Assembly: GCA_902702965.1 (NCBI GenBank) | Contig: CACRXP010000002.1 | Location: 897,169-961,168, forward strand | DNA from: Spirometra erinaceieuropaei | Taxonomy: Eukaryota; Platyhelminthes; Cestoda; Diphyllobothriidea; Diphyllobothriidae | DNA length: 64,000 bases | Reading direction: 5' to 3' | Part shown: positions 24,245 through 36,589 of the stretch, one piece after another | Numbering within the stretch: the stretch's first letter is position 1 | Layout: every line of letters begins with the position of its first letter | Made by a program: the position numbers and the translations under genes | Notes under the pieces: generated by a model | What the model was told of the DNA's origin: nothing | The model's input: the letters and a program-made list of their open reading frames with translations, nothing else | Database searches by the model: none

Positions 24245-24380
24245 CGCACGGAAATTCGCCACACAGCTAACGAATTCGTTCACCTCTTTAGCACAGTTCA
24301 ATGATTGCTTCCCATTGGCCTTGTAGCAGTCGGCGACTTGCTTCTGTGCAGCCAAACAACAGGCCTCGGAGGAACCTTTT
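24245..24380 (-). CDS. Mic19 exon 5, CHCH domain
   Basis: Acceptor cctccacag, entry phase 2. Contains two CX9C motifs: C-LAAQKQVAD-C and C-AKEVNEFVS-C, joined by YKANGKQSLN. These cysteines form the paired disulfides of the Mia40-imported CHCH fold. Ends phase 0 at GCG|gtgagt. Confidence 0.92.
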
Positions 24381-25254
24381 CTGTGGAGGAAAAAAGTCGA
24401 GGAAGGGGTGTAGAATTCTACATGAACCAAATGAGTCAAAATGGCACAGAAGCAACAAGCGTTGCATTGAAGTGGGTCTTGCTGACCGATCCCGATTTTG
24501 GACTGCGCCCAACACTTGCTTTAAAAAAAATATTTGTGGATTCGAAAAGAATCAGGCGCAGTTTAAATTTCGGAAAGAACGAGGTGCAAATTTTTTAGTG
24601 AAAAACTTACAGGTACTTGGCTTCAAGACGATCGACAACCCGAATAAATTCAGCCTCAGCCTCTTTGAGAAATGAGTCATCCTGAAAGAGTCAAACATAT
24701 TATACAAAAACTTCGACGGGTTTCTTCTGCCTAAGGAATCTAAATTTGCCTAGCTCGGATGATGAAAGGTACAGTTTAGAAAGTAACAGTAACAGCAAGA
24801 TGACAGGATTTATTCTAACCAAAGTTAGTATGACTGATTGACGGTTATTATCGCATATTAGGGTACATATGCATATGAGCGATACTCAGCCGTAAAGCTG
24901 AGGAGACCTACTCTTTTTTCTATCTTCTTGAGACGGGCTTCAAATCTCCGCTCGATGTCATCCAAAGAGTGAGAAAGTCTGAGGGAAGAGGATGGGTCCT
25001 GAGCAGGCTGAGGGGTTGGTTCTACAAGCGTAAGTAAGAGTATAAAGAGATATACCAGGAATTGGGGGCGCCGGAGTAGTCACCGCTTTCGAAACGACAG
25101 GAGTGGTGCTGTCTTGGTGACGCATCATTCTCTGTAGGACATCATCGGAGACCTAAAGGACGGTGCTCTAACGATTCATGTGGTAACAAACCAGTATATC
25201 TGAGCGGGTAAAGTGAACATCATGTGCTGGTTGAGTTCCAAAAACGGAGCCCAT
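24245..25254 (-). CDS. MICOS complex subunit Mic19 (CHCHD3/CHCHD6-like), five exons, 3' end missing
   Basis: Mic19 is a peripheral inner-membrane protein of the mitochondrial MICOS complex, linking Mic60 to crista junctions and the SAM complex. Five exons (25254-25192, 25152-25056, 25021-24912, 24681-24611, 24380-24245) join with consistent GT-AG sites and phases to give 159 residues. The start MGSVFGTQ has Gly2, the N-myristoylation position of the family. Then come a DUF737-like N-terminus with SDDVLQRMM (compare the LSENVIDRM region of animal Mic19), a Pro/Ser linker, a charged coiled-coil segment (DDIERRFEARLKKIEKR to about residue 115) and a twin CX9C CHCH domain. The residue pattern, intron phases and exon order make this secure. 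Only the few C-terminal residues after the CHCH domain are not found. Symbol left blank because CHCHD3 and CHCHD6 cannot be separated here. Confidence 0.88.
24611..24681 (-). CDS. Mic19 exon 4
   Basis: Acceptor gactctttcag. Encodes DDSFLKEAEAEFIRVVDRLE plus AKYL, the end of the helical region before the CHCH domain. Leaves at phase 2 (CT|gtaagt). Confidence 0.9.
24912..25021 (-). CDS. Mic19 exon 3
   Basis: Acceptor cgcttgtag. Two bases complete the split codon, then a PTPQPAQDPSSS linker and the start of the coiled coil, LDDIERRFEARLKKIEKR. Donor AGA|gtaggt, phase 0. Confidence 0.87.
25056..25152 (-). CDS. Mic19 exon 2
   Basis: Acceptor tcctttag, then VSDDVLQRMMRHQDS and a Thr/Pro linker ending APPIP. 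Ends phase 1 at CCTG|gtatat. The VSDDVLQRMM piece is the part most like animal Mic19. Confidence 0.87.
25192..25254 (-). CDS. Mic19 exon 1
   Basis: Starts at ATG 25254 with MGSVFGTQPAHDVHFTRSDI and ends phase 0 at a CTG|gtttgt donor. The short exon carries the myristoylation-type start. It gives 21 codons. Confidence 0.85.
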
Positions 25255-25259
25255 TCTGC

Positions 25260-28200
25260 CTGCAGGAGAAAAGATAGGAATTAGAATGAGAACTCCAAAC
25301 ACGCAGCTACATCTCCATCTCTATGCGTTTTTCCCCTGCCCTACTTGGACTTTAGGAACTTGAATAAGTGATTGTAACTTGCTCGGTCACCTACCCTACC
25401 GTGGGCGGCCCATACAACTTTACCCGACAGATAGTGTAGAGAGAAAAAGGTCGCCGCATCGGTCAATCTGCCCCTCAATGTTGCGGAGACCAGCGTTTTC
25501 AAGCTGCGACTCTGGCTATAAAAACGAATCCTCGAAATTAGTAACTGCCGACTAAAAGAAACTGACAGCACCAAACATTTTGGGACGAAGTTCTTGACAA
25601 ACTGGAGGAGCAAGGATGGCGTAGTCGCCCGAATTAAATATAATCATGGGTTTTTGGGTATCAACGGGTCCGCCATGATGTCATCACGGCTGCAAAGATC
25701 CGCGTACACTGGCATCTATTCGTTTCGTTACTTTGTACGGTTACTAATTTGAGCTACACACGTAAACGTGCGAAAAAATGGAGGTGTCTGACCCTAGTTG
25801 CCCGCGAACCATCTTCGAGCGAAGTACACCGACTTTGTCACATCCGAGACAGTCCACAATAATTGCGGCTGCACTGAAAAGTTATGTAATAATGGTTATC
25901 AAAGACAACTATGGTGGTTCGTGCGGCGTTTCGTCACCCACACCCTGAGTTAACTGCCGTTTTTCGCCCTTATCCGATTCCGCTGCCCAGCCGCAGGTGG
26001 CGAAGAGCTGTCGACCTAAATTCTGGCCGGATGTAGTCCGTTAAAACGCGGAGGCGATTATTTGACACTCAGTAATTGATCTTTGTCGAGTTCATGATTC
26101 ACTATAACAGATCTTCGTGTGCGGACAAGGACTACCGGCGGCATAATCGGAGTCAGCCAGATCAGGCATGATCACAGGTGTTTCAAGCAGAAGTGAGTGA
26201 TAAAAACATGTACGTTCACCAATCGATACTCAGGGGTAAGCCCCCATGATACAAACCTGCCGAAAAGTAGGAATAAGTGGAACTTCGAAAAAGTGGGGAA
26301 CGCAAAAATCTCCTAGCAAGTAAGCACAGCACACGCCCCGATCCAGGTCAGAATCTCTTTGTCTAGCTGTTTCAAAATGCAACTGACGGTGTTCTAATGG
26401 TTGGTGGGAATTCTAGCCACCCTACATCCACAATGCATCGGAGGATGAGGAGATTCTAGTCAATGACGGTGTTCGAAAGATCGTAAATGGTTACGTCTGG
26501 AAATCCAAACAGACGGACAACATACCATGATACTGCATAGGGTCGGTCAGCGTGGCCACTAAACCACATGTCCTGCCGACATTAGGCGAGCCTATACCGA
26601 ATGATTGTGGAGCAACACTCTCAAGTTAGAGTAGCTTTTTGCGTACGGCATACGCTTATGCAAATTTGCAGCAGATAAGATTTAATCAACCTCTGAAGTT
26701 GGGTATAATCGCTCCGTGGCAGGTGTCGAATTTTATGGGGCTGCGTAGGAACATATTCAGACAGACATCATGAGAACGTCTCAGGTGCAGCACGCTTGTT
26801 CCCGACACCGAGGCGTCGCTCCAGAAAAAAGCCAAAAAATTTCGCTAACGCCTTATAAGTGGACGCCGAAGATGGCACGCATAGTATACTGTGCGCCAGC
26901 AACGTTAGGAAAAAAGCAAGAGAATTCCGGACTTGAGCTATAACTCTAGAGCGTTGTCGTAAGCAAACGGCGGTGAGAAATCACAGTGAATAACCAAAGT
27001 TCACATAAAAAGCTTACGTTGGAAACGGACAATCCATTTGGAGCAAAGTTATAAGGCATACTATGAGACATGACTGGCAATTTGGGGACACTAGAAGATG
27101 GGCGCGCGCAAGTCTATAAGGATTAGACCAACCGGGTGGGAACAAGATCACAGAAGAGTGTGGGAAAAAAGGCAAAGACTGATAGAACGTAAAGAAAATC
27201 CGAGAATAAGAGTCAAAAATATCTCGACGGTACCAAAAGGAACGAACAGCACACCTGGGCAAAGGGGCTCTAAGACCAACTGTCGCAGGGTTAAAGTTCG
27301 CGGATTCAAGGCGTTTAGTAGTCAGATATGCTAGTATTCCGGATATCGGGACCTAGCTATTTTCCCTTTGTAACAGACGGTTATCCTAAGGCGCGTTTTT
27401 CTTTGACTCTCTTTTCTGTATCCGACACCACGTGACTCGACGGACGCTCCTTTTTCGTCATGTCCTTTAAGTCCTGTATTTCGTTTACCTCTTTTCTATT
27501 CATTGGTTTCGTTAATTTGTATCTCCTTTTGTACGCTTTTTCATTCGCCGTATTGAGTTTTAATTTTATTATCTACTCGTTCTTTTCTGTCTGTTAACGA
27601 TCATGGCTATCAGCGCGTTTCCTACTTTTGTTTCGCGACTTTTCAAAACGTTTTACCGTCTTTCGTACGTTTGAGAATAGGCATTTTTGATTATTGATAT
27701 ACCTTGGTTTACTATGTCTGAGGGCCACAGATCCCCAACTGACTTGTACCACGTACTAACCCGTCTTTAAGACGATGTCCCGTTGACAACTCCGCAGAGA
27801 GATCCTCGTCTGGTTTTCCCGACACTACGTGAAGGCAGGCCTCATCCTACATTACCCCGTTCGTCACTTTCACTTTTACTCATATACTGCCTACCTTCGA
27901 GGACGTTCACTGCTTTTCGGAAATCTAAAAATTAAAAGTTTTGAGGAGGGCCGGCATTAAATACAAGGCGAAACATGTTATTCCACCGAAATGACCATGG
28001 GTGATTTTGCACCGTTCGAAGTCCGCAGCCACAGAAAGCCCCAATAAAACCCGGGGTGAGTGTTGGGTGGGAAACGAAAGGTGTGTATGATAGTTCCGAG
28101 ACTTGCGGACAGGTTTACACTTTTCTGTTCAGAGGCTGTATTAATCAGAAAAGTCAGATTATGTATCAGACTTTTCGGCAAAATCTGATGTCGACTTAGG

Positions 28201-29590
28201 GATGTGCTTCCGGCAGCGCAATAAAATTAGTAACATCAAAAACCTTAGAAAACGCGAAGTAAGACAACCCCGAGCGGTATATTTAAATGAAGCGACAGTA
28301 TATGGCGAACGAGGGGTAGTTAGGAAACGAACTGGTTCAAAATTGGTTATTTTGTGACGTCTATGCAAATGATCGTTTGATATTTGCGCGTGACCACGTC
28401 CAAAGTGTGCCCTACGCGACGGGCGCAACATTGGCGGCTAAAAACGATACGAAGCCCGTCGACACATGTCCTACGCAATCTGGTCCGCGCACGACAGACT
28501 AGACTTTCAGCGAAACAATGAGGAGGGTCAGCTCATATCTGAATGGGAGTATCACAGAGCTTGCTTTCAGAAGGGGCACTACCGTATGCCTTGCGATCCT
28601 GAGGTAACCGAGTAATTCCATCAGTTGACGGCCTTACATGCTATGACATTTTGCGTGGAGTTACAGATTCAGAGCTCATTAACTTTTTTTTAGTGAAGAA
28701 TGCGCCGAACCGCCATGAGGACGACGACTCCGGAATCAACCCCAACCCGTCTCCCCTTCCCACATAATAGTCCGAACCGGTTAACTACCTGATGCGAGGA
28801 CTGGACTCAAGTAGCTGACGTGAGACATGCGCCTAGTCTCTCCACCACGCCTTTTGTGAGCCATTTTTTATGCGATGCGCGGATTCTTCGAAGGCCCGTC
28901 AACGCCTGCTCTCGTCTTGGTTCAGCACATTTTCGCATAGTCCATCATGGTGTTGCAAAACCTAGCACACACGACCGTTCGGGCAACACTTTCGACGGTG
29001 CCCACCGTGTGCTCCACAGCGTGCAGGGTTCGAGGACGGTGATTAACGAGTGAATTTTCGAAAGTTACAGTAGCTTTTCGATGTATCTACCGCTTCCCCT
29101 CTTCTCATATCCCCTTGTGTTCAATGTCAAACGTGAGTTAATTAGACTGGAAGCGAGGTCGGGGCACTGACTGACAAAACTAACAACCGATTGACGCGTG
29201 CTACACATGTCTTGTTCACACCCGATTATCCAGGAGTTTCAACCAACAAGAAGTCGGTGGCTCGAATATTAACTGAAGGGAAGAGTCATAAAGGCCACAT
29301 TTAGAGACGGTCACTGCAGGTTAAATTTCCGTCCTGCAAAGAGGGTAGAGTTGCCCCGTCGATCAGGGGTGTCCAAACCACAGTTTTTGGCGCACTGACT
29401 AGATGCAAGTGCGTCATATTGCTTATATCCGTGAATAGGCGTCAAGAGTCGATCTCTCTCTTTTCCCTCTCCCAAACTGGTCAGTCAACAGATAGAAGGA
29501 TTGGGTGCAATGGCTGACAGGTGTTCGCAACCAAGGATTGTTCTTTTAGGATCTCGCATGGTGAGAGAGCCACAGATGCCACACGAAAAG
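25260..29590. other. Long stretch with no recognised gene
   Basis: Upstream (5') of Mic19 on the minus strand. Frames are short and show no domain. The phrase 'ccagatcaggcatgatcac' near 26.16 kb resembles phrases at 37.66 and 61.17 kb, suggesting the end of an unnamed repeat. Otherwise I see nothing to annotate; the Mic19 promoter should lie within the first few hundred bases. Confidence 0.4.
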
Positions 29591-29599
29591 AGGGAGGCG

Positions 29600-30207
29600 A
29601 AGATCATGCTTCCCACTTAGGTGGGGGAGCTTGTTTCGTACCTGTGGTGGGTAATCTGGGAAGGGCTCGTGCGTGGTACATGTGGTCAAGGGTTTCGTCT
29701 GCGATGATTTTCTCCAGATTAGTAAGCAAGTACAGGGCATTGAATTGGCACTTGAGATGACGCAAATGCGTGGGCAGTACGGGTACTTGAGGCAAGTACG
29801 GCGAGTGTCTGTAAGGACTTCTGGCCTGATTCGTCAATGACAGCGAGATGAGTTCGCAAATTACCGACCAGGTCCATTCGTACTGTGAATGTTCGATTAC
29901 AAAAAGAAGAGTTCTGGATAGAGTCCGCATTGTTGATTGTGAGTGTGTTTGTGGCGGCGGCAGTGATGGTTGTCGGGGCATCGGGAGTATTTAAGGCGGT
30001 GGTGGTAGTTGCCGTCGGGAGGTTTTGAGGCTGGGGTAATGGGAAAGCGATGACTGACGGCGGCGGGGAAGCGGAGGTTTTGTCAATAGTGATCGTGGAG
30101 GTCGTCTCCTTCGTGTGGGTCGTTGCAGGGGCTTCTATGGCACTCCCACCTAGTTTGATCCTAGCTTGGTATGGCTGCACACCTAAGGGTGTCTTCGGAC
30201 GCGCCAT
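29600..30207 (-). pseudogene. LINE 3' coding end with zinc-finger-like segment (tentative)
   Basis: From ATG 30207 the frame gives a Thr/Ala/Pro-rich tail followed by SSFCNRTFTVRMDLVGNLRT with a following H. This resembles a C2H2 finger of the type found at the C-terminus of platyhelminth LINE proteins (C-x2-C-x-RTF, LVGHLRxH), with the first cysteine lost. The plus-strand LINE at 33.08 kb has a similar block. No RT lies upstream on this strand. Instead an R1 copy lies there, oppositely oriented to the one at 33.2 kb. Confidence 0.45.
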
Positions 30208-30214
30208 CCGTCAC

Positions 30215-30510
30215 TCTTGTTGTTGATGGTTGATATTCCGGTTAAGTATATGTTGTGAACCAGGGGTGTGGCAACTCGCCTTGGTACGGGTCTGGCTGAG
30301 CCTAAAACCTGCGCCCTCTGCCGCACTCGGCTCACTTCGCTATGTCTTAACGTAGGACCCATGTGGGAAACGAGAGAGTCCGGTAGATAAAGCGAAAGTC
30401 TAGTATCACTATAAAAGGAATCAGGCGCATGTCACCATGCCTGCCCCAACCCTATCGTTGAGCACACGGTGGATATCGTCGGTCACGAAGGTCGAACTGC
30501 CGTGTATGTA
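30215..30510 (+). repeat. Dispersed repeat family R1, copy 4
   Basis: 'gtgaaccaggggtgtgg', 'ctgcgccctctgccgc', 'gtccggtagataaagc', 'gttgagcacacggtgg' and 'atcgtcggtcacgaagg' follow the R1 order. Confidence 0.6.
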
Positions 30511-30859
30511 TGTATGTCGCCTACCAGGTAAGTTGAATAATGTTCTCTTGAATTTGCCAGCCCATCGCTTACACTCCAGCAATCAAATGACTCAGCGCCC
30601 AGAGGACTTGCAGGCTCCAGTTGAAAACGTTCCCCTGGAGACTTGATGGTACCGACTGCGGGACGCTGTACACCCAACCGTCCTGGGTGTCCCCGGTCAC
30701 GCGCATCTTCAGCATCGAGAGTGGTTCAACGACAAAGCCGCCGACCTGCAACTCTGAAAAGAACAGACTAAGCAAAATCTACGATAATCGCCAGTCCGAC
30801 ACAATAAAGCGAAATTCCATCGATGTTTCCGCCTTGTGCAGCAGCGATTGCGCGAAATG

Positions 30860-33190
30860 CAGGTTGCCTGGATGACTCGCAAGACCGAAGAAACTGATGG
30901 GTATGCCGATCGGAATGAAGCAAAGAACTTCTTCGCTGCGAACGAGGCGATCTACGGCCTTCCAATAAAGGGAGTGTGCCGCTCCTCAGCAACGATGTAT
31001 CAACGTTTCTGGTGAAGAAGTCGCATATTCTGAAGCGCTGGTTCGAGTAATTCAGAAACGTTCTCAACCAGCCCTCTGCTCTCTCCGACGCTACCATTGA
31101 CTGGCTCTCTCAAACGGAAATCAACATCGATCTTGATTTGTCGCCTTCTCTCCCAAAAAATCCGCGCCGTGCCCCATCTGTCCGACGGGAAAGAACAGGG
31201 GTCCGACAAGATTCTGGCAGAGGTTTACAATCGCGGCTCATCGATCAAATCATAACGCTCTTTCAGGAGATGTGGGGATAGAAACAAGTTTATCAGAATT
31301 TAAAGGGTGCTACAATCATCCATCTCTACAAACGCAGAGGGAGCTGGCAACTTTGTAATAACCACATAGGCATTTCGCTACTCAGAATAGCTGGGAAGAT
31401 CTTCGTCCGCCTTCTCCTAACTCATCTCAACGGCAACCTCTAGTAAGGACCACTACCTGAAAGCACTGTGGCTTCCAGCTACACCGCGGGATCACCGACA
31501 TGGTCTTTACCGTTCGCCAGTTACAGCAGAAGTGTCAGAAGGTACGGATTCAAATGTACACTACCTTCAAGGATTTGGCGAAGGCCTTTGATACGATTAA
31601 TCCCAAGAACCTACGGATAACCATCCAATAATTCGGCTGTCCTGAGAACTTCACGCACGTGGAACGTAAGTTCCACGGCGGTATGATGATGCAAGTAACG
31701 GAAAACGGGGCAGTATCCGAGGCACTCGAAGAAATCGGTGGAGTGAAGCAGGACTGCATACTTCCACCACCCTCTTCAATGTCATGTTCTTTGCCGTGCT
31801 GATGGATGTCTACCTCGATCCTAGTACATGCATCGTCCACAGAATTGACGGACATATTCTCAAAAAACAGGCGCCTGCAGATCCCCAACGCGAATGTTTA
31901 CGACCACGATTCAAGTTCTGCCCTTCGCTGACGATTGCGCACTCAGCACTAAGGCCGAAGAAGGCATGCAATATAGCATGGATCTTTTCGCCGGCGGGTG
32001 CGCTTACTCCGGATTGACCATAAATAAGAATAGAACGGTGGTCATGCCTGAAACGCTGCCGAACGCTGAATACAGCTCCCCTCGAATCACTGTCAAAGGC
32101 AACTAACTACAAACCGCGAACAAATTCGCCTATCTAGGGAGCACACTCTTGCTCAGCACAAACATCGACGAGTTTTCCCGTCGGACCTTCAAAGCCAGCC
32201 AGACCTTCGGCCGTCTGCAAGCTTCCATATGGAATCGCCACGGCCATCAACTGAACACCAAATTGAAGATGCAAAAGATCGTCGTCTTGACGACACTTCT
32301 GTACGGAGCGAAGACCTGGGCCGTCTACGCAAGCCGTTTCAGAAAGCTCAACCACTCTCATCTCAGCTGCCTCCGCAAATCACTGAATCTGAGATGGCAG
32401 GACAGGATCTCCGAACGAAAGTCTAGGAACGGGCCGGAATCCTCAGCATCGATGCCACGCTGAAGCAAATGCAACTTCTATGGGACGATCATCTGGTGAA
32501 TATGGACGATGCTCGCCTACTAAAACAACTCTTTTACGGGTGCTCGCCTACCAGGAGAACCTAGACAACACAGCAATGGCACTCTGAAGAATCCCCTGAA
32601 GTGAATGCATATCAGCACAAAGACCTGGGAGGATCTCGCACAGAACCGACCGGCATGGAGAAGAGAACTGAAGGTTGGCGCGCCATGTATGAAGCAAATA
32701 GACTCGTCGTTGTTAAAGCCAAAGTGGAGGCCCGCACGACTCAGACGCCTCCGATTTGCAAAATCGCCACTCAACCCACCCGACGGCTCTCTCTGTCGAC
32801 GAACATTCCGCGCGCTGATCTGCCTCGTCGGTCTCCCCCGGATCCCATTCACCAACCACCCATTGACCGTAAATGCTGCCTCCGCGACCTCGCCCGCTCC
32901 TGTCTCACCAAATTTGCTTGAATCCCCATGCCGCACTGCCGTCTACCATAAACACCTCCATTATCTCCAACGAATAAAACCACCTCTACCACTCCTGCCA
33001 CGGTCCATGACGCTCGTGACGCGTCGAAAACCACCAACAAATGCACTATCACCACCCCTCTCCTCCAACAATTTCGAATGAGTCCTAAACTGCCCTCATT
33101 ATCACCGCAACTCCACCTCGCACATCGATCTGATCGACCACTTACGAATCAAACTCACAGCGGCTGGCGAACCGACAGTTCGACCGTCGC
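30860..33190 (+). pseudogene. Non-LTR retrotransposon RT region, decayed (L1)
   Basis: Translating across stops and shifts gives the ordered blocks of an APE-type LINE. These are a linker (GYADRNE, NFFAAN), RT N-terminal pieces (ATIIHLYKR; ISLLRIAGKIFVRLLL), the catalytic FADD in LPFADDCALS near 31.92 kb, and a long thumb region at 32.15-32.45 kb (AYLGSTLL, FGRLQASIWNRHGHQLN, LRWQDRI). C-terminal EDLAQNRPAWRREL and a zinc-finger-like end near 33.08-33.18 kb follow. Dozens of lesions make it inactive. It matches the better-known flatworm LINE proteins in order. Clade (RTE, CR1 or Jockey-like) not decided. Confidence 0.8.
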
Positions 33191-33480
33191 AACCGACGAT
33201 GTCCACCGTGTGCTCGACAGAAAGGTCGAGCAGGCAAAGTGACTTGGGCACGATTAAGCGTAGAGTGAGTGTGGAATTCCAAAGCATCTACCGCACTCCA
33301 CACGCACTGCCCCATAACAAACACTTGACCAGGATTTTAGCCAAAAACAACACTAAGGCGAGTCAGAAGGACGACAAGAATGCAAGGCAGCCATGTCCAT
33401 GACCTATATAGCTTGCAGAAACGCAAGCGAATCTACCGGCAGGGAACTGTTAGTGCATGGTAGACTGCGAGGTCTATGGT
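33170..33480 (-). repeat. Dispersed repeat family R1, copy 5 (reversed)
   Basis: Read on the minus strand it contains 'gtagatgctttgg', 'tcgagcacacggtggac' and 'atcgtcggttgcgacgg'. The left part on the plus strand (33.33-33.48 kb) is the inverse of 7.56-7.74 kb. It sits directly behind the zinc-finger end of the L1 LINE fragment. Confidence 0.55.
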
Positions 33481-33704
33481 TCGCTGAATCAAGACGTAGC
33501 AGACGCATACACGCCTTAAGACCCAGAAGGGTGAATTATGGCCCTACGTTTGCCTGAACACTCACATTTCAAAGGCCAGGTCACCAAATAATCATCGACT
33601 GAGAGGGATTACCCATAAAGCACACACACACTCATCACATGCATGAAAGTATCACAGATCACTTAATAAGGAGCCGATTCAGCCTGAATCTCAGCCCACC
33701 AGTC

Positions 33705-35345
33705 CGCCGCTCCACATGTACATTAGCAGCTGGGCAGACTGCTTGGACTGATTTTAGGCGTCAGTCGGTAGCCTACCAAGCCACAGCACTTGTTGCACCG
33801 TGACAGTCTCAGTCTCGGGCCACGCATGGGGCAGAGAAGCATTCGATCCGAAGATGTCCAGTAAGACCGACTGGTGCCCAGTACGTCGGCTGATGTCGCC
33901 AGCATGACGGGGGCGGCTGTATGTCGACGTTACGAGGTGGGGCAGTTGAGATTTACGAGCTCCGGGATTGGCTTTGACGACGGCGACGAGGTTGGCTTCG
34001 TAGATCGTTGCATCTGTCTTCATTATCCTCATTTAGGCCTGTCGGTTCGGGGCGAGGTCTTCCCAGATGGTCGGTTTCATATGTAGGCTCATCAAAGAAG
34101 TCCTCAGAAAATCCATTTAGCGCCGGAGTTGACCACATTGTCGACGAGGACACGTAGCGACATCCCCATAGAAGACTCGTGTAGGCAGCCGCTCGCCGTC
34201 CATCCAAACGAGGTGGCCGATCCAGCGCAATTGCAGGTATCTGTGGATACACGCGACTGAAAGTGCATCGGCCGCTGATTAAAGAGTTGACCATCCGTCC
34301 TCTAGGCGATGCGGATACTGCAACGTCTGTCACGTTAGGCGTCCACTAGCATGGCAGAGAACATGGGACTGAAGAGGGTGGGCGCGAAGAAACAGCCCTA
34401 CTTCACTCCGTTGGTCACTGCACATGCCACTGAGACGGCTCCATTGCCCGTGACGCGCACCACCATGCGGTCTTGAGGTGATGCACCATCTAAGTGAATC
34501 GTTCGGGACAGCCGAATTTCTTTATGATTTCCCATAGTCCTCTGCCGTTCACATTGTCAAAGGCTTTCGTCTGACCCACGGAGGTAGAGTAGAGATGTAT
34601 TCGCATCTCCGGGCACTTCTTCTGTGGTTTGGTTGGCGGCGAAGATCATGTTGACGGTTCCACAATGACGACGGAAGCCGCCTAGGCTTTCCGGCAGGAG
34701 TCCTTGTTCTAACTGGTTAAGGAGGATGCGAGTGAAGACTTTTCCGGCGAGATTGAGCAACGAGATTCTTTTGTGGTTGTTGCAGATTTCACAACTCCCC
34801 TTCCGCATGTAGAGATATACGATTGTGGCGTCCTTGAAATTCTGAGGGAATTGTCTTTGCCTCCACATATCCTGGCAGAGCGTTGTCAGATGATCTATTA
34901 GTTGGGGGCGCTGTGCTTGTAGATCTCACCAGGGATCGAGTCTGGTCAGGGGGAATTCCCACTGGAGAGTTACTGCACGGCCCTGATGTTTTTCTGAAGA
35001 GAGGGTGTGAGGTTGAGGTCGGCGCTGGTCTCTAATTGAGACAGAAAAGCGATGGCGGCGTCGGAGGTGGTAGAGGGACGGTTGAGGACGCCTCTGAAAT
35101 GCTCGGACCAACGCTTTATGATTTTCGTCTTCTCAGAGAGTGAGGTGGTTTTGACGGCGTTGATAAGAGTAGCGGTTCCTTTGGCTGTTGGACCGTAGAC
35201 AGCCGTGACCGCAGCGAAGAAGTTCTTCCATTCGTTGCGGTCCGCGTACCCTTGGGTCACCTCGGCCTTGCGAGCTATCCAAACATCCTGTACTTCTCGT
35301 AACCGTTGCTGCGCAGGCAACGGCTTCGGCTGAAGGCTGCTTCGT
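33705..35345 (-). pseudogene. Non-LTR retrotransposon fragment, internally deleted (L2)
   Basis: On the minus strand from 35320, QGYADRNEWKNFFAAVTAVY and HFRGVLNRPSTTSDAA form the linker. RT blocks follow at 34868-34557 (FKDATIVYLYMRKGS, ISLLNLAGKVFTRILLNQL, LPESLGGFRRHCGT), then AVTNGVK with a QGC-equivalent near 34.39 kb. After about 34.25 kb the sequence jumps to the C-terminal thumb and tail (FYGDVATCPRRQ-like, TIYEANLVAVVKANP), so the FADD catalytic part is deleted. Same family as L1 but opposite strand. Confidence 0.8.
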
Positions 35346-35399
35346 TCGCGTCGGTAGGGCGGTTAGCGTAGGTTTCGCGGTGATTCAAGTTGTCTCAGA

Positions 35400-36150
35400 G
35401 GCATTCGCAGTGACCAACGGAATGGCACAGGACTGCGTCCTCGCGCCCACCCTAACGTGACAAGCACTCCAGTATCCGCATCGCCTAGAGGACGGATGGT
35501 CAACTCTTTAATCAGCTGCCGATGCACTTTCAGTTGCGTGTATCCACGACTATCGTCCACGAACGTTTTTTTGCCGACGACTGCGCCCTCAACGCAACTA
35601 CCGAAGAGGACATGCAAGGGGAGCATGGACCTCTTCGCTGTCACATGCGACAACTTCGGCCTTATCATCATCATCAACAAGAAGAAGAAGACGGTGTTTA
35701 TGCATTAACCGCCATCCGACGCTGCCTACAACGCACCCCAAGTCAACATGTATGGCGGCCAACTGCATGCTGTGGATAGCTTCACCTATCTGGGTGGCAC
35801 CCATTCTCGCAGAACCAAAATCTACGATGAAGTGACCACCGGATTTCTCAGGCCAGCCAAGCCTTCGGCTGTTTCCAATACACCGTCTGGAATCGTCACG
35901 GTCCCCAACTCGGCACCAAACTCAAGATGTATAGAGCAATCATCCGGTGGACGCTGCTATATAGAGCGGAGACTTGGATGGTGCGCAAGAAGCAGGCGCA
36001 AAGGCTCAACTACATCCTCCTCAGCTCTCTCCGACGAATACTAAAGTTGAGGTGGCAAGACTGGATCCCGGACACGAAGATGCTGGAACGGACGGGGATC
36101 CTCAGCATCTACGCCACGCCGAGGCATCTGGCCATTTACCACCCGTAAAG
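35400..36150 (+). pseudogene. Non-LTR retrotransposon fragment (L3), RT core to thumb
   Basis: It starts inside RT at the TNGMAQDCVLAPT block and continues through a shifted FADDCAL near 35.57 kb, YGGQLHAVDSFTYLGGTH, YRAIIRWTLLYRAETW and ILKLRWQDWIPDTKMLERTG, ending near 36.15 kb. Several frameshifts. It sits head-to-head with L2, with only about 55 bases between. Confidence 0.75.
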
Positions 36151-36589
36151 TAACACGTTTCTAAATCAGGAATTAAGTGGACAGCTTTCGTCAGTCCAGA
36201 TTGTCGATGCGGTTGCTAGCGCAGTCTTGATTGGCCAGTTTCTGGCGTTGGTCGAATATGCCTGAAGTCCGCACTATCGGTCGACCATCCATTGCGTGGC
36301 CTTGAACTCTGGCAGCCGCCAACGCAGGTGACCAGGGAGGTTGGGGCTGGCTCTTTGCTGCCACCTGCTCGTCTTGGATAAGGTCTCCTTCAGACTGAGA
36401 AGGTATAGATTTGGCCGAAACAATCCTTTTTGGAAGCTAGAAGAGTACAGCGAATTCAACCCTTTTGACTTACGGCTGACTGACACGAGTAAGACAGTAT
36501 CTCAAAGGAATGCGGGAAGCAGCGCATGATGAGGGGATCTTCTTATTATGTTGCCTGCGTGCTGCGATAACCTCCTCTGATGACCCAGT

